From assembly GCA_937954195.1 (NCBI GenBank), contig CALFYR010000232.1, forward strand, positions 1 through 13,141: 13,141 nucleotides of DNA, in the 5' to 3' direction. Of the stretch, positions 1 to 6,674 are shown piece by piece. The notes under the pieces were generated by a model. That model worked only from the letters and a program-made list of their open reading frames with translations, did no database searches and had not been told where the DNA came from. The translations under genes were made by a program, and so were the position numbers. Origin of the DNA: an uncultured Dehalococcoidia bacterium (GTDB lineage Bacteria; Chloroflexota; Dehalococcoidia; Tepidiformales; Tepidiformaceae). Position 1 is the first letter of the stretch. Every line of letters starts with the position of its first letter.

Positions 1-386
1 AGCCGGGTCATGTCGAATTCGGCCACGAGCTCGGCACACGGGTCTGCGGCGTCGTCCATCGGTTCAGCGATGGCGTCGAGGTCGATGTTCTCGCGCGTGG
101 CTCGCAGCAGGCTCATCGCGGAATTCCGGGCGATGGTCATCAGCCACGCATGCGCGCTCTGGTCATTCCGAAGGGAGTGGCGGTTCCGCCACGCCTTCAA
201 AAAGACGTCGGCCGTCACGTCTTCGGCGCGCTCAGCGCTTCGGACCAGGACGTACGCATACCGGTAGACCGTATCCACCGACTCTTCGTACAACCCGCTA
301 AACCACAGCGTGTCCCGGACTACCTGCCGCTCCGGACTTGCTGGAGCCGTAGGTGAGGCCGCGCCGGCCGCTACAAGCGTTGCCAT
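1..386 (-). CDS. ECF-type RNA polymerase sigma factor (5' part; gene runs off the window)
   Basis: I translated this frame directly; it stays open to the window edge, so only the first 128 or so residues are present. The protein would direct RNA polymerase to a small stress or envelope regulon. After an Ala/Pro-rich leader of about 25 residues comes a typical sigma-70 region 2: LYEESVDTVYRYAYVLV, then AEDVTADVFLKAWRN (the conserved region 2.2-type helix), then AHAWLMTIARNSAMSLLRA (regions 2.3-2.4). Region 4 should lie beyond position 1. The ATG at 386 is chosen because GGGGGAG sits about 6 nt upstream. A candidate ECF promoter (448-475) precedes it with a leader of about 55 nt, and the same motif precedes the M23/VWA operon. 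Any anti-sigma partner would lie outside the window. The family call is secure; the ECF subgroup cannot be assigned. Confidence 0.92.
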   Translation of the reverse strand, partial: MATLVAAGAASPTAPASPERQVVRDTLWFSGLYEESVDTVYRYAYVLVRSAERAEDVTADVFLKAWRNRHSLRNDQSAHAWLMTIARNSAMSLLRATRENIDLDAIAEPMDDAADPCAELVAEFDMTR

Positions 387-447
387 TGACTCTCCCCCGC
401 CTCGGCGATGTGGTGACTCGACTCACCAGCACTTCGCCGCGTACGAG

Positions 448-475
448 TAAGACGCGCCGTCCACCTGTTTGTTAC
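448..475 (-). promoter_or_regulatory. Candidate ECF-sigma promoter P1, upstream of the sigma factor gene
   Basis: On the minus strand this reads GTAAC (475-471), 15 nt, then GCGTCTTA (455-448). AAC in the -35 and CGTC/GTCT in the -10 are hallmarks of ECF (group IV sigma) promoters. The same arrangement with identical spacing occurs at 3495-3522 before the M23 gene. The -10 ends 62 nt before the sigma start codon. Autoregulation is an inference. Confidence 0.55.
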
Positions 476-495
476 GGGTTATTCACCAGCAAATG

Positions 496-524
496 TAGGG
501 AAATCCCTATGTGAAGTACTTCAC
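496..524. promoter_or_regulatory. Two adjacent palindromes at the end of the VWA gene, upstream of P1
   Basis: TAGGGAAATCCCTA (496-509) has 6-bp arms around a 2-nt centre, and GTGAAGTACTTCAC (511-524) is a perfect 14-bp palindrome that contains the TGA stop of the VWA gene (521-523). They lie 21-50 nt upstream of the P1 -35 element. They could be binding sites for a dimeric regulator of the sigma gene, or weak hairpins ending VWA-gene transcription. No U-run follows, so a classical intrinsic terminator is not supported. Confidence 0.35.
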
Positions 525-2470
525 TCTGACGGGCGTATCTCATTCACGAGCGAAATCTCGGCTTCCGTCGCGCCCAGTTGAACGACCGCACGAGCTTCCA
601 GCAGCACGGTGCGGGCTTCCGCTCCGTCCACTCGCAGCCTGGCCGCGGGAGTCGAGGCGCTCAGACGCCCGTTCCTCGAAATCACGAAGTGCGCCTCCTC
701 CACCTTCGGGTCGGTGAGCCGGACGCTGCAGAATCGGCCCCGGCCGACGAGTTCGGTGTCGTCGCGCAGGTCGAACCGCTGCCCGGCATCGGGCCCGGCG
801 GTCACCGTGAGCGTGCCCCAGGCGCCCGGTTGAACCGGCGCCAGGACAGCCGTCTCAGTCTCACCGATGTCTCCTCGCCCCCGGCGCAATTCGGACCAGG
901 CCGCCAGTTGCTCACCGACGCCTTCGACATTGATCGGCTCGGGTCTGTTTCGTTGCCAGGCCAGTGCCTTTCGCCCGCCCAGGACGAGCCCCGCAACGAC
1001 CGCGAGCGCAGCGAGCGCCAGCAGGACGAAGAGCGCGTAGTTGGTGCCCGGTTCAGCCGGACCCTCGAAGGTGAACGTCCGCTCCGCAGTCCCGCCTGCG
1101 GTCTCCACCGATACGCTCAGGTCGTGGCTCCCGCTCGAATAGTCGTCGTCGGGCAGCACGAACTCGAACGGCGGCTCCGAGGCAAGGTACACCTCGGTTC
1201 CATCGACGCGCGCACCAACAGCCGTCTCCCCCGGCTGCGCACGGACCGTGAGTCGCACGAGGTCGCCTGGCCGTAGGTCTGGGATCTCCGTGGGCGCGAC
1301 GATTTCGGGAGGCAGCGCTGGAATCGCAATGGTCCGCTCGATCGGAAGGGCCGTCTCTGGTTCGGTCCGGACCACGAGAGTATAGCTGCCCGGTTCGAGC
1401 AAATACGGATCGAGGTCTGCCGAGTTGCCCGTCGTCGGGAGCGGCTCGCCGTTCAGCTCGATGCGAACTTCGGAACCAGCGGGCGCGCCGGCAACAGCAA
1501 TGGTCGTCCGTTCGGCAATTTCGTCCGGCAGGTCCCCGATTGTGAGTGCCGGCACGGTGGGAGCTGACTCCGTCTCGAACGTCGCAAATCCGGAGGCTCC
1601 AGCGGCCGACACGGTAAGCCGGTGGGTACCGCCGTCCAGACCGTCAGGAAGGGCGACTGAAATGGTGTATTGCTGGCGCAGGCGGTCCGAGATCCGCCCG
1701 TAGAGCTGGGCGAGTTCAGCAGGATCCGCCGCTGCGAAGTATTGCCCGCCCGTATCCGCCGCGAGCGACGTCAGGAACGGCTGGTCCACTTCCTGTCCCA
1801 AACCGACCACGAAGAATGGCACCCCCGTGGCGCCCGCCGCTGCCAGCGCATCCGGCCCGGTGATACCGCCGGAGACCGAGCCGAAGTCCTCGCCGTCGGA
1901 GAGCAGGACGACCGCCCGCCGAGGTTGCGGCGCCGCCGCGGCAACCTCGGAAGCCCGCACCACACCCGCGAAGAGCGCCGTGTTCCCGGCGGCCTCCATC
2001 GCCTCGATGGCCGCCGAAAGCGCGGCAGTGTCGCTGGTGATGGGCACAGCTTCGACTACATCGTTCGCGAACGTGACGAGCGCCGCCTGGTCGGACGCCT
2101 GCAGCGCGGATACGAGCGGAAGAATGGCCTCCTTCGCGGCGTTGATCGCAGCACCAGCCATGCTGCCGCTCGTATCGACCGTGAGGACGATGCCGAGCGG
2201 AAGAGCCGTGTCGACACCCGTTGTTATCGTCGCGCCAGCCACCGCCGCTCCGTCAATCTGAACGGTGAAGTCCTCCCCGGTCAGGCCCGGTACCGGGTTG
2301 CTTGCCGCGTCCAGGACCGCCACGGCCGCCGTCACTTTGCCGTCGGCCACACTCGTGCCCGTCACTTCCACGGCGCCGGCCGGCTGCTGTGCCATGCCTC
2401 GCGAAAGTCCGCCCGCGGGCCCTGTAACCACCACCGCAAGAACGACGAGAACGCAAAGCAGCTTCGCCAC
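521..2470 (-). CDS. Membrane-anchored VWA-domain protein with C-terminal FHA-like domain
   Basis: The layout is a signal peptide, an extracytoplasmic VWA domain, beta-rich Ig-like segments, one membrane helix and a cytoplasmic FHA-like domain. Numbering from the GTG at 2470 (649 aa), [15 protein letters not shown] is the export signal. The VWA domain (about 86-270) has a full MIDAS set: DTSGS at 99-103, the Thr in GNTALF near 164, and the Asp in SDGED near 192. The membrane helix lies near 478-499. The FHA-like domain is near 550-645, with VGRGRFCSVRL. The canonical FHA Ser-Arg-x-His is replaced here by Glu-Glu-Ala-His, so phosphothreonine binding is doubtful. I prefer the GTG at 2470 because it overlaps the M23 stop as TAGTG and puts the signal peptide at the N-terminus. 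An upstream ATG at 2542 would add 24 residues but has no Shine-Dalgarno. It is probably co-transcribed with the M23 gene. Its role is likely metal-dependent ligand binding at the surface with possible signalling inward; the ligand is unknown. Confidence 0.85.
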   Translation of the reverse strand: MAKLLCVLVVLAVVVTGPAGGLSRGMAQQPAGAVEVTGTSVADGKVTAAVAVLDAASNPVPGLTGEDFTVQIDGAAVAGATITTGVDTALPLGIVLTVDTSGSMAGAAINAAKEAILPLVSALQASDQAALVTFANDVVEAVPITSDTAALSAAIEAMEAAGNTALFAGVVRASEVAAAAPQPRRAVVLLSDGEDFGSVSGGITGPDALAAAGATGVPFFVVGLGQEVDQPFLTSLAADTGGQYFAAADPAELAQLYGRISDRLRQQYTISVALPDGLDGGTHRLTVSAAGASGFATFETESAPTVPALTIGDLPDEIAERTTIAVAGAPAGSEVRIELNGEPLPTTGNSADLDPYLLEPGSYTLVVRTEPETALPIERTIAIPALPPEIVAPTEIPDLRPGDLVRLTVRAQPGETAVGARVDGTEVYLASEPPFEFVLPDDDYSSGSHDLSVSVETAGGTAERTFTFEGPAEPGTNYALFVLLALAALAVVAGLVLGGRKALAWQRNRPEPINVEGVGEQLAAWSELRRGRGDIGETETAVLAPVQPGAWGTLTVTAGPDAGQRFDLRDDTELVGRGRFCSVRLTDPKVEEAHFVISRNGRLSASTPAARLRVDGAEARTVLLEARAVVQLGATEAEISLVNEIRPSE

Positions 2471-3435
2471 TAACGAGATACCGGAAGTGGCGTTGGAGTA
2501 GCGGGCCGTGCCGCGGGCGTCCGCGTTGGTGTGGGAGTCCATGTTGGTGTCGGGGTAATGGTAGGGGTGTTCGTCACCGTGGGTGTAGCGGTCGGGGTCG
2601 CCGTCGGCCCGGGGGTTGGCGTACGCGTTGGTGTTGAAGCTGGACTGTCAGCTCCGCCCGCCGAAGTGGAGGTGGCACGGGGAGTCGCTGTACTGGTTGG
2701 CGTCGCGGTTGGCGTGGGCGTGGGCGGAATGACGACGCGCCTCGGTAGATCCATGTGCTCCGCGGGATCGACAACCTTGCCTTCGTAAACGAGCCCGAGG
2801 TGCAGATGGCCACCAGCCCGGCCGGTCCCAATCACGGCCCGAGTCGAAACGACCGCGCCGGCAGCGGGCGCGGCGGACTCGAGGAACCCGAGGATAGACT
2901 CCCACCCTTCACCGCAGTCGACGACCACATGCAGTCCCAGCGTTGCTGATTCCGCAACAGCGGTGGCCGTGCCATCACAAATCGCAAGCACCGGGACCTC
3001 GTCCAGACCCGAAAGCGAGAAGTCCACACCGCCGTGAACCTGGCCGTACAGCCTGGCCGTCCCGAAGTAGTCTTCAATGCCGGCGTGCGCACGCAATGGG
3101 AGCGGGAAACGGCGGTCGGGGGCACTTTCCGAGATTGCGTTGGAAGGAACGGCCCCTTCGGACAAGCCGCCCGGGCGGTTGGCGAGGTCCGGTCCAGCCT
3201 GAGCCTGAGCCGTGGCGCCGCCCGCGGGCGCCTGGAGACCCGCCGAGGGCACGTCGTTCGCGTCGTCGGAACCGCCTCCGGACATCGCTGCCCAGACCAC
3301 AAACAGTGCGGCGCCCGCGAAAGCTGCGCCAATCCCAATGAGCACCGGGTTCTGATAGGCGCGCCGGCGCCGTCGGCGTTGCGGCCGGGTGATAACCCTG
3401 TTCACGGCTGGTCTCGTTTCAACACACCGCCGCAA
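2470..3435 (-). CDS. Membrane-anchored M23 (LytM-like) peptidase-family protein with Pro/Thr-rich tail
   Basis: M23 proteins are zinc endopeptidases that cut peptidoglycan cross-links, or inactive relatives that regulate amidases. Here a basic stretch (RPQRRRRRR) precedes a membrane helix (about 30-51), then an Ala/Gly linker, then the M23 domain (about 107-230). Zinc ligands are visible as HGGVD (His134, Asp138) and HLH (His210, His212). The third conserved block, normally Y-x-H-L, reads ILGFLES, so one catalytic His appears to be missing. The last 85 residues or so are Pro/Thr repeats, typical of wall-spanning linkers. The TTG at 3435 is the most upstream possible start (a stop codon lies just above). 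A GTG at 3405 giving a 311-residue protein is equally plausible. An ECF-type promoter precedes it (3495-3522), and its TAG overlaps the VWA gene's GTG, suggesting translational coupling. Likely a wall-remodelling or sensing protein; catalytic activity is uncertain. Confidence 0.82.
   Translation of the reverse strand: MRRCVETRPAVNRVITRPQRRRRRRAYQNPVLIGIGAAFAGAALFVVWAAMSGGGSDDANDVPSAGLQAPAGGATAQAQAGPDLANRPGGLSEGAVPSNAISESAPDRRFPLPLRAHAGIEDYFGTARLYGQVHGGVDFSLSGLDEVPVLAICDGTATAVAESATLGLHVVVDCGEGWESILGFLESAAPAAGAVVSTRAVIGTGRAGGHLHLGLVYEGKVVDPAEHMDLPRRVVIPPTPTPTATPTSTATPRATSTSAGGADSPASTPTRTPTPGPTATPTATPTVTNTPTITPTPTWTPTPTRTPAARPATPTPLPVSR
2482..2727 (-). repeat. Low-complexity Pro-Thr coding repeat (tail of the M23-like protein)
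   Basis: Short GTnGGnGT-type units recur on the plus strand and encode degenerate TPTPT/TATPT repeats at residues 237-318. Such tracts are common in surface proteins of Chloroflexota and can vary in length by slippage. The tract ends only a few residues before the stop codon, with no domain after it. Confidence 0.8.
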
Positions 3436-3494
3436 TCGTCATTCATCGCTCGTGTGATTCCATGCATCTTGAAAGAGGCCCACTCCTGCATGAA

Positions 3495-3522
3495 TCAGAC
3501 GCAGCCAACGGCGAAACGTTAC
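3495..3522 (-). promoter_or_regulatory. Candidate ECF-sigma promoter P2, upstream of the M23/VWA operon
   Basis: On the minus strand this reads GTAAC (3522-3518), 15 nt, then GCGTCTGA (3502-3495). It matches P1 of the sigma gene in both half-sites (one difference in the -10) and in spacing. The spacers themselves differ, so this is not a simple duplication. Its -10 ends 60 nt before the TTG at 3435. It starts 5 bp past the DUF6285 stop, separating the M23/VWA operon from the trio upstream. A short inverted repeat (AATGA-C-TCATT, 3534-3544) sits 12 nt above the -35. Confidence 0.55.
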
Positions 3523-3526
3523 GGCA

Positions 3527-3925
3527 TTAGCTCAATGACTCATTCGCGAGGGCCGGGTTCGAAACCTTGAGCTTGTCGTGCACCGTTCGGCGCAGGTGGG
3601 TCATCACTTCCTTCCGGCGGTCGCCGGAATCGGCGTCACCCCCGCGGATCAACTCGCTCAGTTGGCGATTTCGCTCAAGCAGCCCCTCACGGACCGCGCC
3701 CAGGTGAGGCGGCATCGGCGAAACGCCGAGCAGGTGGTCGAGTCCATCCCACTCCCGCGCGTAGTGGTCCTCGATGGACGCGATCTCGCGGCGCACCATC
3801 TCAACCACGTTCATCGCCACGCGGCCATGGAAGTTCGTACGTCCGGAAGTGTTCGCCATCACGTCGTCACGCAGATAGCCGGCGACAGCCTCCAACAGTT
3901 CGTCCAGGGTTGGGCGGTCTTGCAT
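3527..3925 (-). CDS. DUF6285 domain-containing protein
   Basis: A 132-residue soluble, mostly helical protein matching the DUF6285 pattern from memory: an opening MQDRPTLDELLEAVAGYLRD, then an RTNFHGRVAMNVVEMVRRE helix, then a C-terminal HLRRTVHDKLKVSNPAL. The family has no known biochemical function. It is typically found directly after a phosphotransferase of the ACAD10/APH type, often near acyl-CoA dehydrogenases. That is the arrangement here: its ATG shares its A with the phosphotransferase TGA (TGATG), so translation is probably coupled. A GAGGAGG lies about 10 nt before the ATG, inside the upstream gene. It is best read as an accessory subunit or partner of that kinase-like protein, an inference from gene order only. 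Last gene of the trio. Confidence 0.85.
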   Translation of the reverse strand: MQDRPTLDELLEAVAGYLRDDVMANTSGRTNFHGRVAMNVVEMVRREIASIEDHYAREWDGLDHLLGVSPMPPHLGAVREGLLERNRQLSELIRGGDADSGDRRKEVMTHLRRTVHDKLKVSNPALANESLS

Positions 3926-4935
3926 CAGGCATCAGCCTCCTCAAGCAGGTGCAGCAACTCCCACTCCGTCTCGGCGGTCCGGCGTCCGATCGCCGCCATT
4001 TCGACGGTCTTGTTCCGCCCGGTCAGGTAATTCCCGGTCTGCGTTATGGTAATTACGCCCCACTTCAGGTTGCCGAAGATCTCCCAGAACCGAACCCGGT
4101 CCGGGTCGACTTTCGCGCCACCGGCGGCTTCGTACGCCCGGAAGAAGTCCTCGTAGCTGCCGACGCCGGCCATGGGCTGCCTACCGCCAAAGCGCCACGA
4201 CTTCACCGCGAGCCACCCGATGTCTTCCATAGGATCGCCCCAGTGAGCGAGCTCCCAGTCGATGATCCCCCGTACGCCGTCCTCGCCGAACAGGAAGTTC
4301 CCAAGGCGGTAGTCCCCATGCACGAGCACCCGCTCGTCGGGGTTCGGCATGTGCTGGTAGAGCCACCGAAACGCGAGTTCGAATACTGGATGCGGATCGG
4401 GCGATGACTCCCGGAAGATCTGTTCATAGTGCCGTACCTCAGCCAGCGCCGGCGATTCGCCCTCGGCGGGCGCGAGCAGAGCGCCGAGCTCAGGATGTCG
4501 CGCGAGCGAAATCCCATGAATCCGGGCGAGGCTCGCCGCAAGTTGGCCGGGGATTAGTTCCCGCGCACGGGAGTACTGATCGCCCCGGATCAGCCGGCCG
4601 CCGAGCGTCTCACCGGGCACGCGCCGCATCACGAAGAACTTGACCGGGAACGTGTCATCGCCATCCCAGAGTGGCTCCGGGACGATCGCGCCCGCGTCCA
4701 TCGCGGCCTTCAACAACTGGAACTCCAGGATGCGGGCCGCGCTCGACTCCACCCCGGCGACGGGATCGCACCGAAAAATACCTTCGAGTTTCTCGCCCCC
4801 AATATCGGCATCGAAGGACCACGTCTCGCGTCCCGCGCCGCCCGAAAGCCGGGCCAGTGCCGTGAACGTCGGCTCATGCCCGGTGCGTTCCTTCAGGAAC
4901 TTCGTTAGGCCCGCTTCGACCGTTTCTCGGTCCAC
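3925..4935 (-). CDS. Phosphotransferase family protein (APH/ACAD10-like kinase fold)
   Basis: A 336-residue protein of the aminoglycoside-phosphotransferase/choline-kinase fold. The catalytic loop reads HGDYRLGN (His206, Asp208, Asn213) and the metal-binding DFG equivalent is IDWELAHWGDP (Asp226). The N-lobe has LSGGAGRETWSF as the nucleotide-binding region and FVMRRVPGET as the hinge. These residues fit an ATP- or GTP-dependent small-molecule kinase. Known relatives include the ACAD10/11 kinase domains that phosphorylate 4-hydroxyacyl-CoAs. A role in antibiotic resistance is not indicated, given the neighbours. The GTG at 4935 begins 2 nt after the DUF7064 stop, and the gene overlaps DUF6285 by one base, so the three form one operon. 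The substrate is unknown; a hydroxylated lipid or acyl-CoA is a guess from the family. Confidence 0.9.
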   Translation of the reverse strand: MDRETVEAGLTKFLKERTGHEPTFTALARLSGGAGRETWSFDADIGGEKLEGIFRCDPVAGVESSAARILEFQLLKAAMDAGAIVPEPLWDGDDTFPVKFFVMRRVPGETLGGRLIRGDQYSRARELIPGQLAASLARIHGISLARHPELGALLAPAEGESPALAEVRHYEQIFRESSPDPHPVFELAFRWLYQHMPNPDERVLVHGDYRLGNFLFGEDGVRGIIDWELAHWGDPMEDIGWLAVKSWRFGGRQPMAGVGSYEDFFRAYEAAGGAKVDPDRVRFWEIFGNLKWGVITITQTGNYLTGRNKTVEMAAIGRRTAETEWELLHLLEEADA

Positions 4936-4937
4936 CG

Positions 4938-5900
4938 CTATTCCGCCTGGTCGAGGTATTCGCTCAGGCCGTAGCCCTTGCGGGTGCCATCGAGGGTGTA
5001 CTCAGTCATGCCTTCGCCGATGTGGGTGAACATGCCCGCGCGCCGGTTACGAAGGGGGATGAACCCCTTTACGACGCCCTCCACCGTGTGCTTGTCCCCA
5101 TTGTCGAGCGTAACCACGGCCTTCAAGCCGCTGTGATAGTTCGTGTTGCCTTCGTATTGGGTATCGAGTTGCACATCGGTGATGCGGTGGATCTTGTCCG
5201 GACCCTTTTGGAACACCCCTCCCACGCGGTCACCAACAACCGAAATCACCATGCCCAGGTCATCGCCGTAGTTCCCGGTAATCCAGCGATAGGACGGCGT
5301 AGATTGCCAGTACCGAGGCCCCCATGAATGGTCGCGAAGACCGTGCCCGCTGATCTCGAATGAACCCCCGTCCTCCACCTCCAGCGTTCCATGAACCTTC
5401 ATATGCTGTTCGTAGTGGGCGCGCGCGAAATCGTTCTGGGGACCGTCCGGGTTCGGTTCGGCGACGTGTCCGTAGATAGCGCCAACGCCTTCATGGATGA
5501 GGTCCAGCTTGATCTTCTTGTGTGGGTTCTCTTTGAACGCGACCGATGGCTCGCGCATTTCGCGAGGATCGGCGAGGTAAACGACGGACCCTTCGTAGGT
5601 CGTCCGGATCTTCTCTCCGGGGACGAGTACCTCCACCTTCAGGCCGCCGGCGTCCCACCCGTCGTTGCTCGAAATTTGCGGCCGCTTGTAGTTGAAGAGT
5701 GCCGAGCCATCTGGCTGATAAACGATGACCGTCATCTCAGCGTGGCCCTCGTTCGCGCGGTTGCCTATTCGAAGGAAGCCGCCCATTTGCTGGCTTCGGT
5801 CGAAGAAATTGAAGTACACCGACTCATTGAAGTTTTCCTCCGGGCCGAGGGGATGGGTGTAGTCGTCTTCTGGCTTAACGTTGCCGAGGATGGTGACCAT
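4938..5900 (-). CDS. DUF7064/CrtC-like (lipocalin-like hydratase superfamily) protein
   Basis: A 320-residue soluble protein with no signal peptide. It is beta-rich, with a central conserved GHGLRDHSWGPRYW (about 185-198). That motif resembles the DUF7064/DUF7065 families, formerly grouped with hydroxyneurosporene synthase (CrtC) and AttH-like proteins, which bind or hydrate hydrophobic isoprenoids. The N-terminal half (NESVYFNFFD, GGFLRIGNRANEGHAEMTV) fits the first barrel of such two-barrel proteins. The ATG at 5900 is supported by AAGGAG 7 nt upstream (5908-5913). It leads an operon with the phosphotransferase and the DUF6285 gene, so it may handle the lipid-like substrate that the kinase modifies; this is inference. 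No glyoxalase, lipase or oxidoreductase signature is present. The family assignment is from recalled motif similarity, with moderate certainty. Confidence 0.72.
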   Translation of the reverse strand: MVTILGNVKPEDDYTHPLGPEENFNESVYFNFFDRSQQMGGFLRIGNRANEGHAEMTVIVYQPDGSALFNYKRPQISSNDGWDAGGLKVEVLVPGEKIRTTYEGSVVYLADPREMREPSVAFKENPHKKIKLDLIHEGVGAIYGHVAEPNPDGPQNDFARAHYEQHMKVHGTLEVEDGGSFEISGHGLRDHSWGPRYWQSTPSYRWITGNYGDDLGMVISVVGDRVGGVFQKGPDKIHRITDVQLDTQYEGNTNYHSGLKAVVTLDNGDKHTVEGVVKGFIPLRNRRAGMFTHIGEGMTEYTLDGTRKGYGLSEYLDQAE

Positions 5901-5987
5901 GGCGGTACTCCTTCACGATACGGTGGCGTTTTCTCAGTCGCGCAGCGGAATATACCCGAATCCCCAGCCTTTCGCCGGAGCGTCAAA
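5901..5987. promoter_or_regulatory. Divergent intergenic region between DUF7064 and VOC genes
   Basis: This 87-bp gap must hold the start signals for both directions. A TATATT hexamer on the minus strand (5949-5954) is a candidate -10 for the DUF7064 operon, giving a leader of about 42 nt, but I see no matching -35 at the right distance. A GGAG at 5977-5980 is the Shine-Dalgarno of the plus-strand gene. No clear operator is seen. Confidence 0.3.
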
Positions 5988-6674
5988 ATGCGCCTTGCCA
6001 AGAACTTCCTGGACGTTGGCCTGCAAACGAACAACCTCGAACCGATGCTCCGCTTCTGGCAGGGCGAAGCTGGACTGGCGTTCGAGGAGATGCTCCCGAC
6101 CGGTGGCGGCAACCGCCAGCATCGCCATTCGCTGAATGGCGCAGTCCTGAAGCTAAACCACGCGCGCGACCCGCTTCCAGAAGGGAATCCGTCCGGATAT
6201 CGCGAACTGCTGATCGCCCGCGAAGGAGTCTCGGAGCCTCGTCGATTGACCGATCCCGACGGAAACACCGTGACCCTTGTCCCGCCGGGATTCCGGGGCA
6301 TCTCGAGTGCGGGCGTCAGGCTGGCCGTCACGAGCCTCGCCGAGAGTCTCGCCTACTACGTCGAAGCGCTTGAGTGGCAACAAGATGGACCGGCAGCTGT
6401 TCGATGCGGAGAGACGCTGCTCCTTCTGGAAGAAGACCCCGCGGCACCGCCAACCGGCGATATGCGGGGCGTCGGGTATCGATACCTCACGGTCCAGGTT
6501 TGGGATTGCGACCTCGAACACCGCGGCGTGCTGGCGCGAGGCGGTACCGAGGGCCGGCCGCCCATCACGCTTGGAACGACCGCCCGGTTTTCGTTCGTGC
6601 GGGATCCCAACGGCAATTGGCTCGAAATCTCGCAGCGCGCGTCGCTGACCGGCCCGCTACCACCACCTGGCTAG
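5988..6674 (+). CDS. Two-module VOC (glyoxalase/bleomycin-resistance/dioxygenase superfamily) protein
   Basis: A 228-residue protein made of two fused VOC modules, about 6-100 and 108-217. Each ends in the family signature (LTDPDGNTVTLV and VRDPNGNWLEIS). The usual first-strand metal ligand is absent in both modules. In module 2 Glu213 is kept, but the second-strand position reads RYLTVQV with no His. Classical divalent-metal chemistry is therefore uncertain, and the protein may be binding-only or use other ligands (His45/His47 in module 1). The open frame extends back to 5391, but that part is antisense to DUF7064. The ATG at 5988 follows a GGAG at 7 nt and starts exactly at the first module. 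It is convergent with the copper fusion gene, and the two stop codons share a CTAG. The substrate is unknown. Confidence 0.85.
   Translation: MRLAKNFLDVGLQTNNLEPMLRFWQGEAGLAFEEMLPTGGGNRQHRHSLNGAVLKLNHARDPLPEGNPSGYRELLIAREGVSEPRRLTDPDGNTVTLVPPGFRGISSAGVRLAVTSLAESLAYYVEALEWQQDGPAAVRCGETLLLLEEDPAAPPTGDMRGVGYRYLTVQVWDCDLEHRGVLARGGTEGRPPITLGTTARFSFVRDPNGNWLEISQRASLTGPLPPPG

Noticed and set aside
496..524. Intrinsic terminator after the VWA gene
   Set aside because: The stems are short and AT-rich, and no U-run follows on the minus strand.
578..1276. 232-residue plus-strand open frame
   Set aside because: Antisense to the VWA/FHA gene; Arg/Gly-rich with no motif.
1670..2473. 267-residue plus-strand open frame
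   Set aside because: Antisense to the VWA domain; Arg-rich, low-complexity translation typical of shadow frames in high-GC DNA.
2482..2727. Possible CRISPR or minisatellite array
   Set aside because: The periodicity is codon-level Pro/Thr repetition in one reading frame, with no constant repeat and unique spacer structure.
3550..3570. tRNA T-arm-like sequence GGGTTCGAAACC
   Set aside because: It lies within the DUF6285 coding region and no acceptor stem, D-arm or anticodon arm can be built around it.
3925..4935. Aminoglycoside-resistance gene
   Set aside because: The fold is shared, but the DUF6285 and DUF7064 neighbours and the ACAD10-like motifs point to a metabolic kinase.
5391..5987. 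Upstream extension of the plus-strand VOC frame (to a 427-residue protein)
   Set aside because: It is antisense to the well-supported DUF7064 gene and has no family similarity; the ATG at 5988 has a good Shine-Dalgarno and begins the first VOC module.
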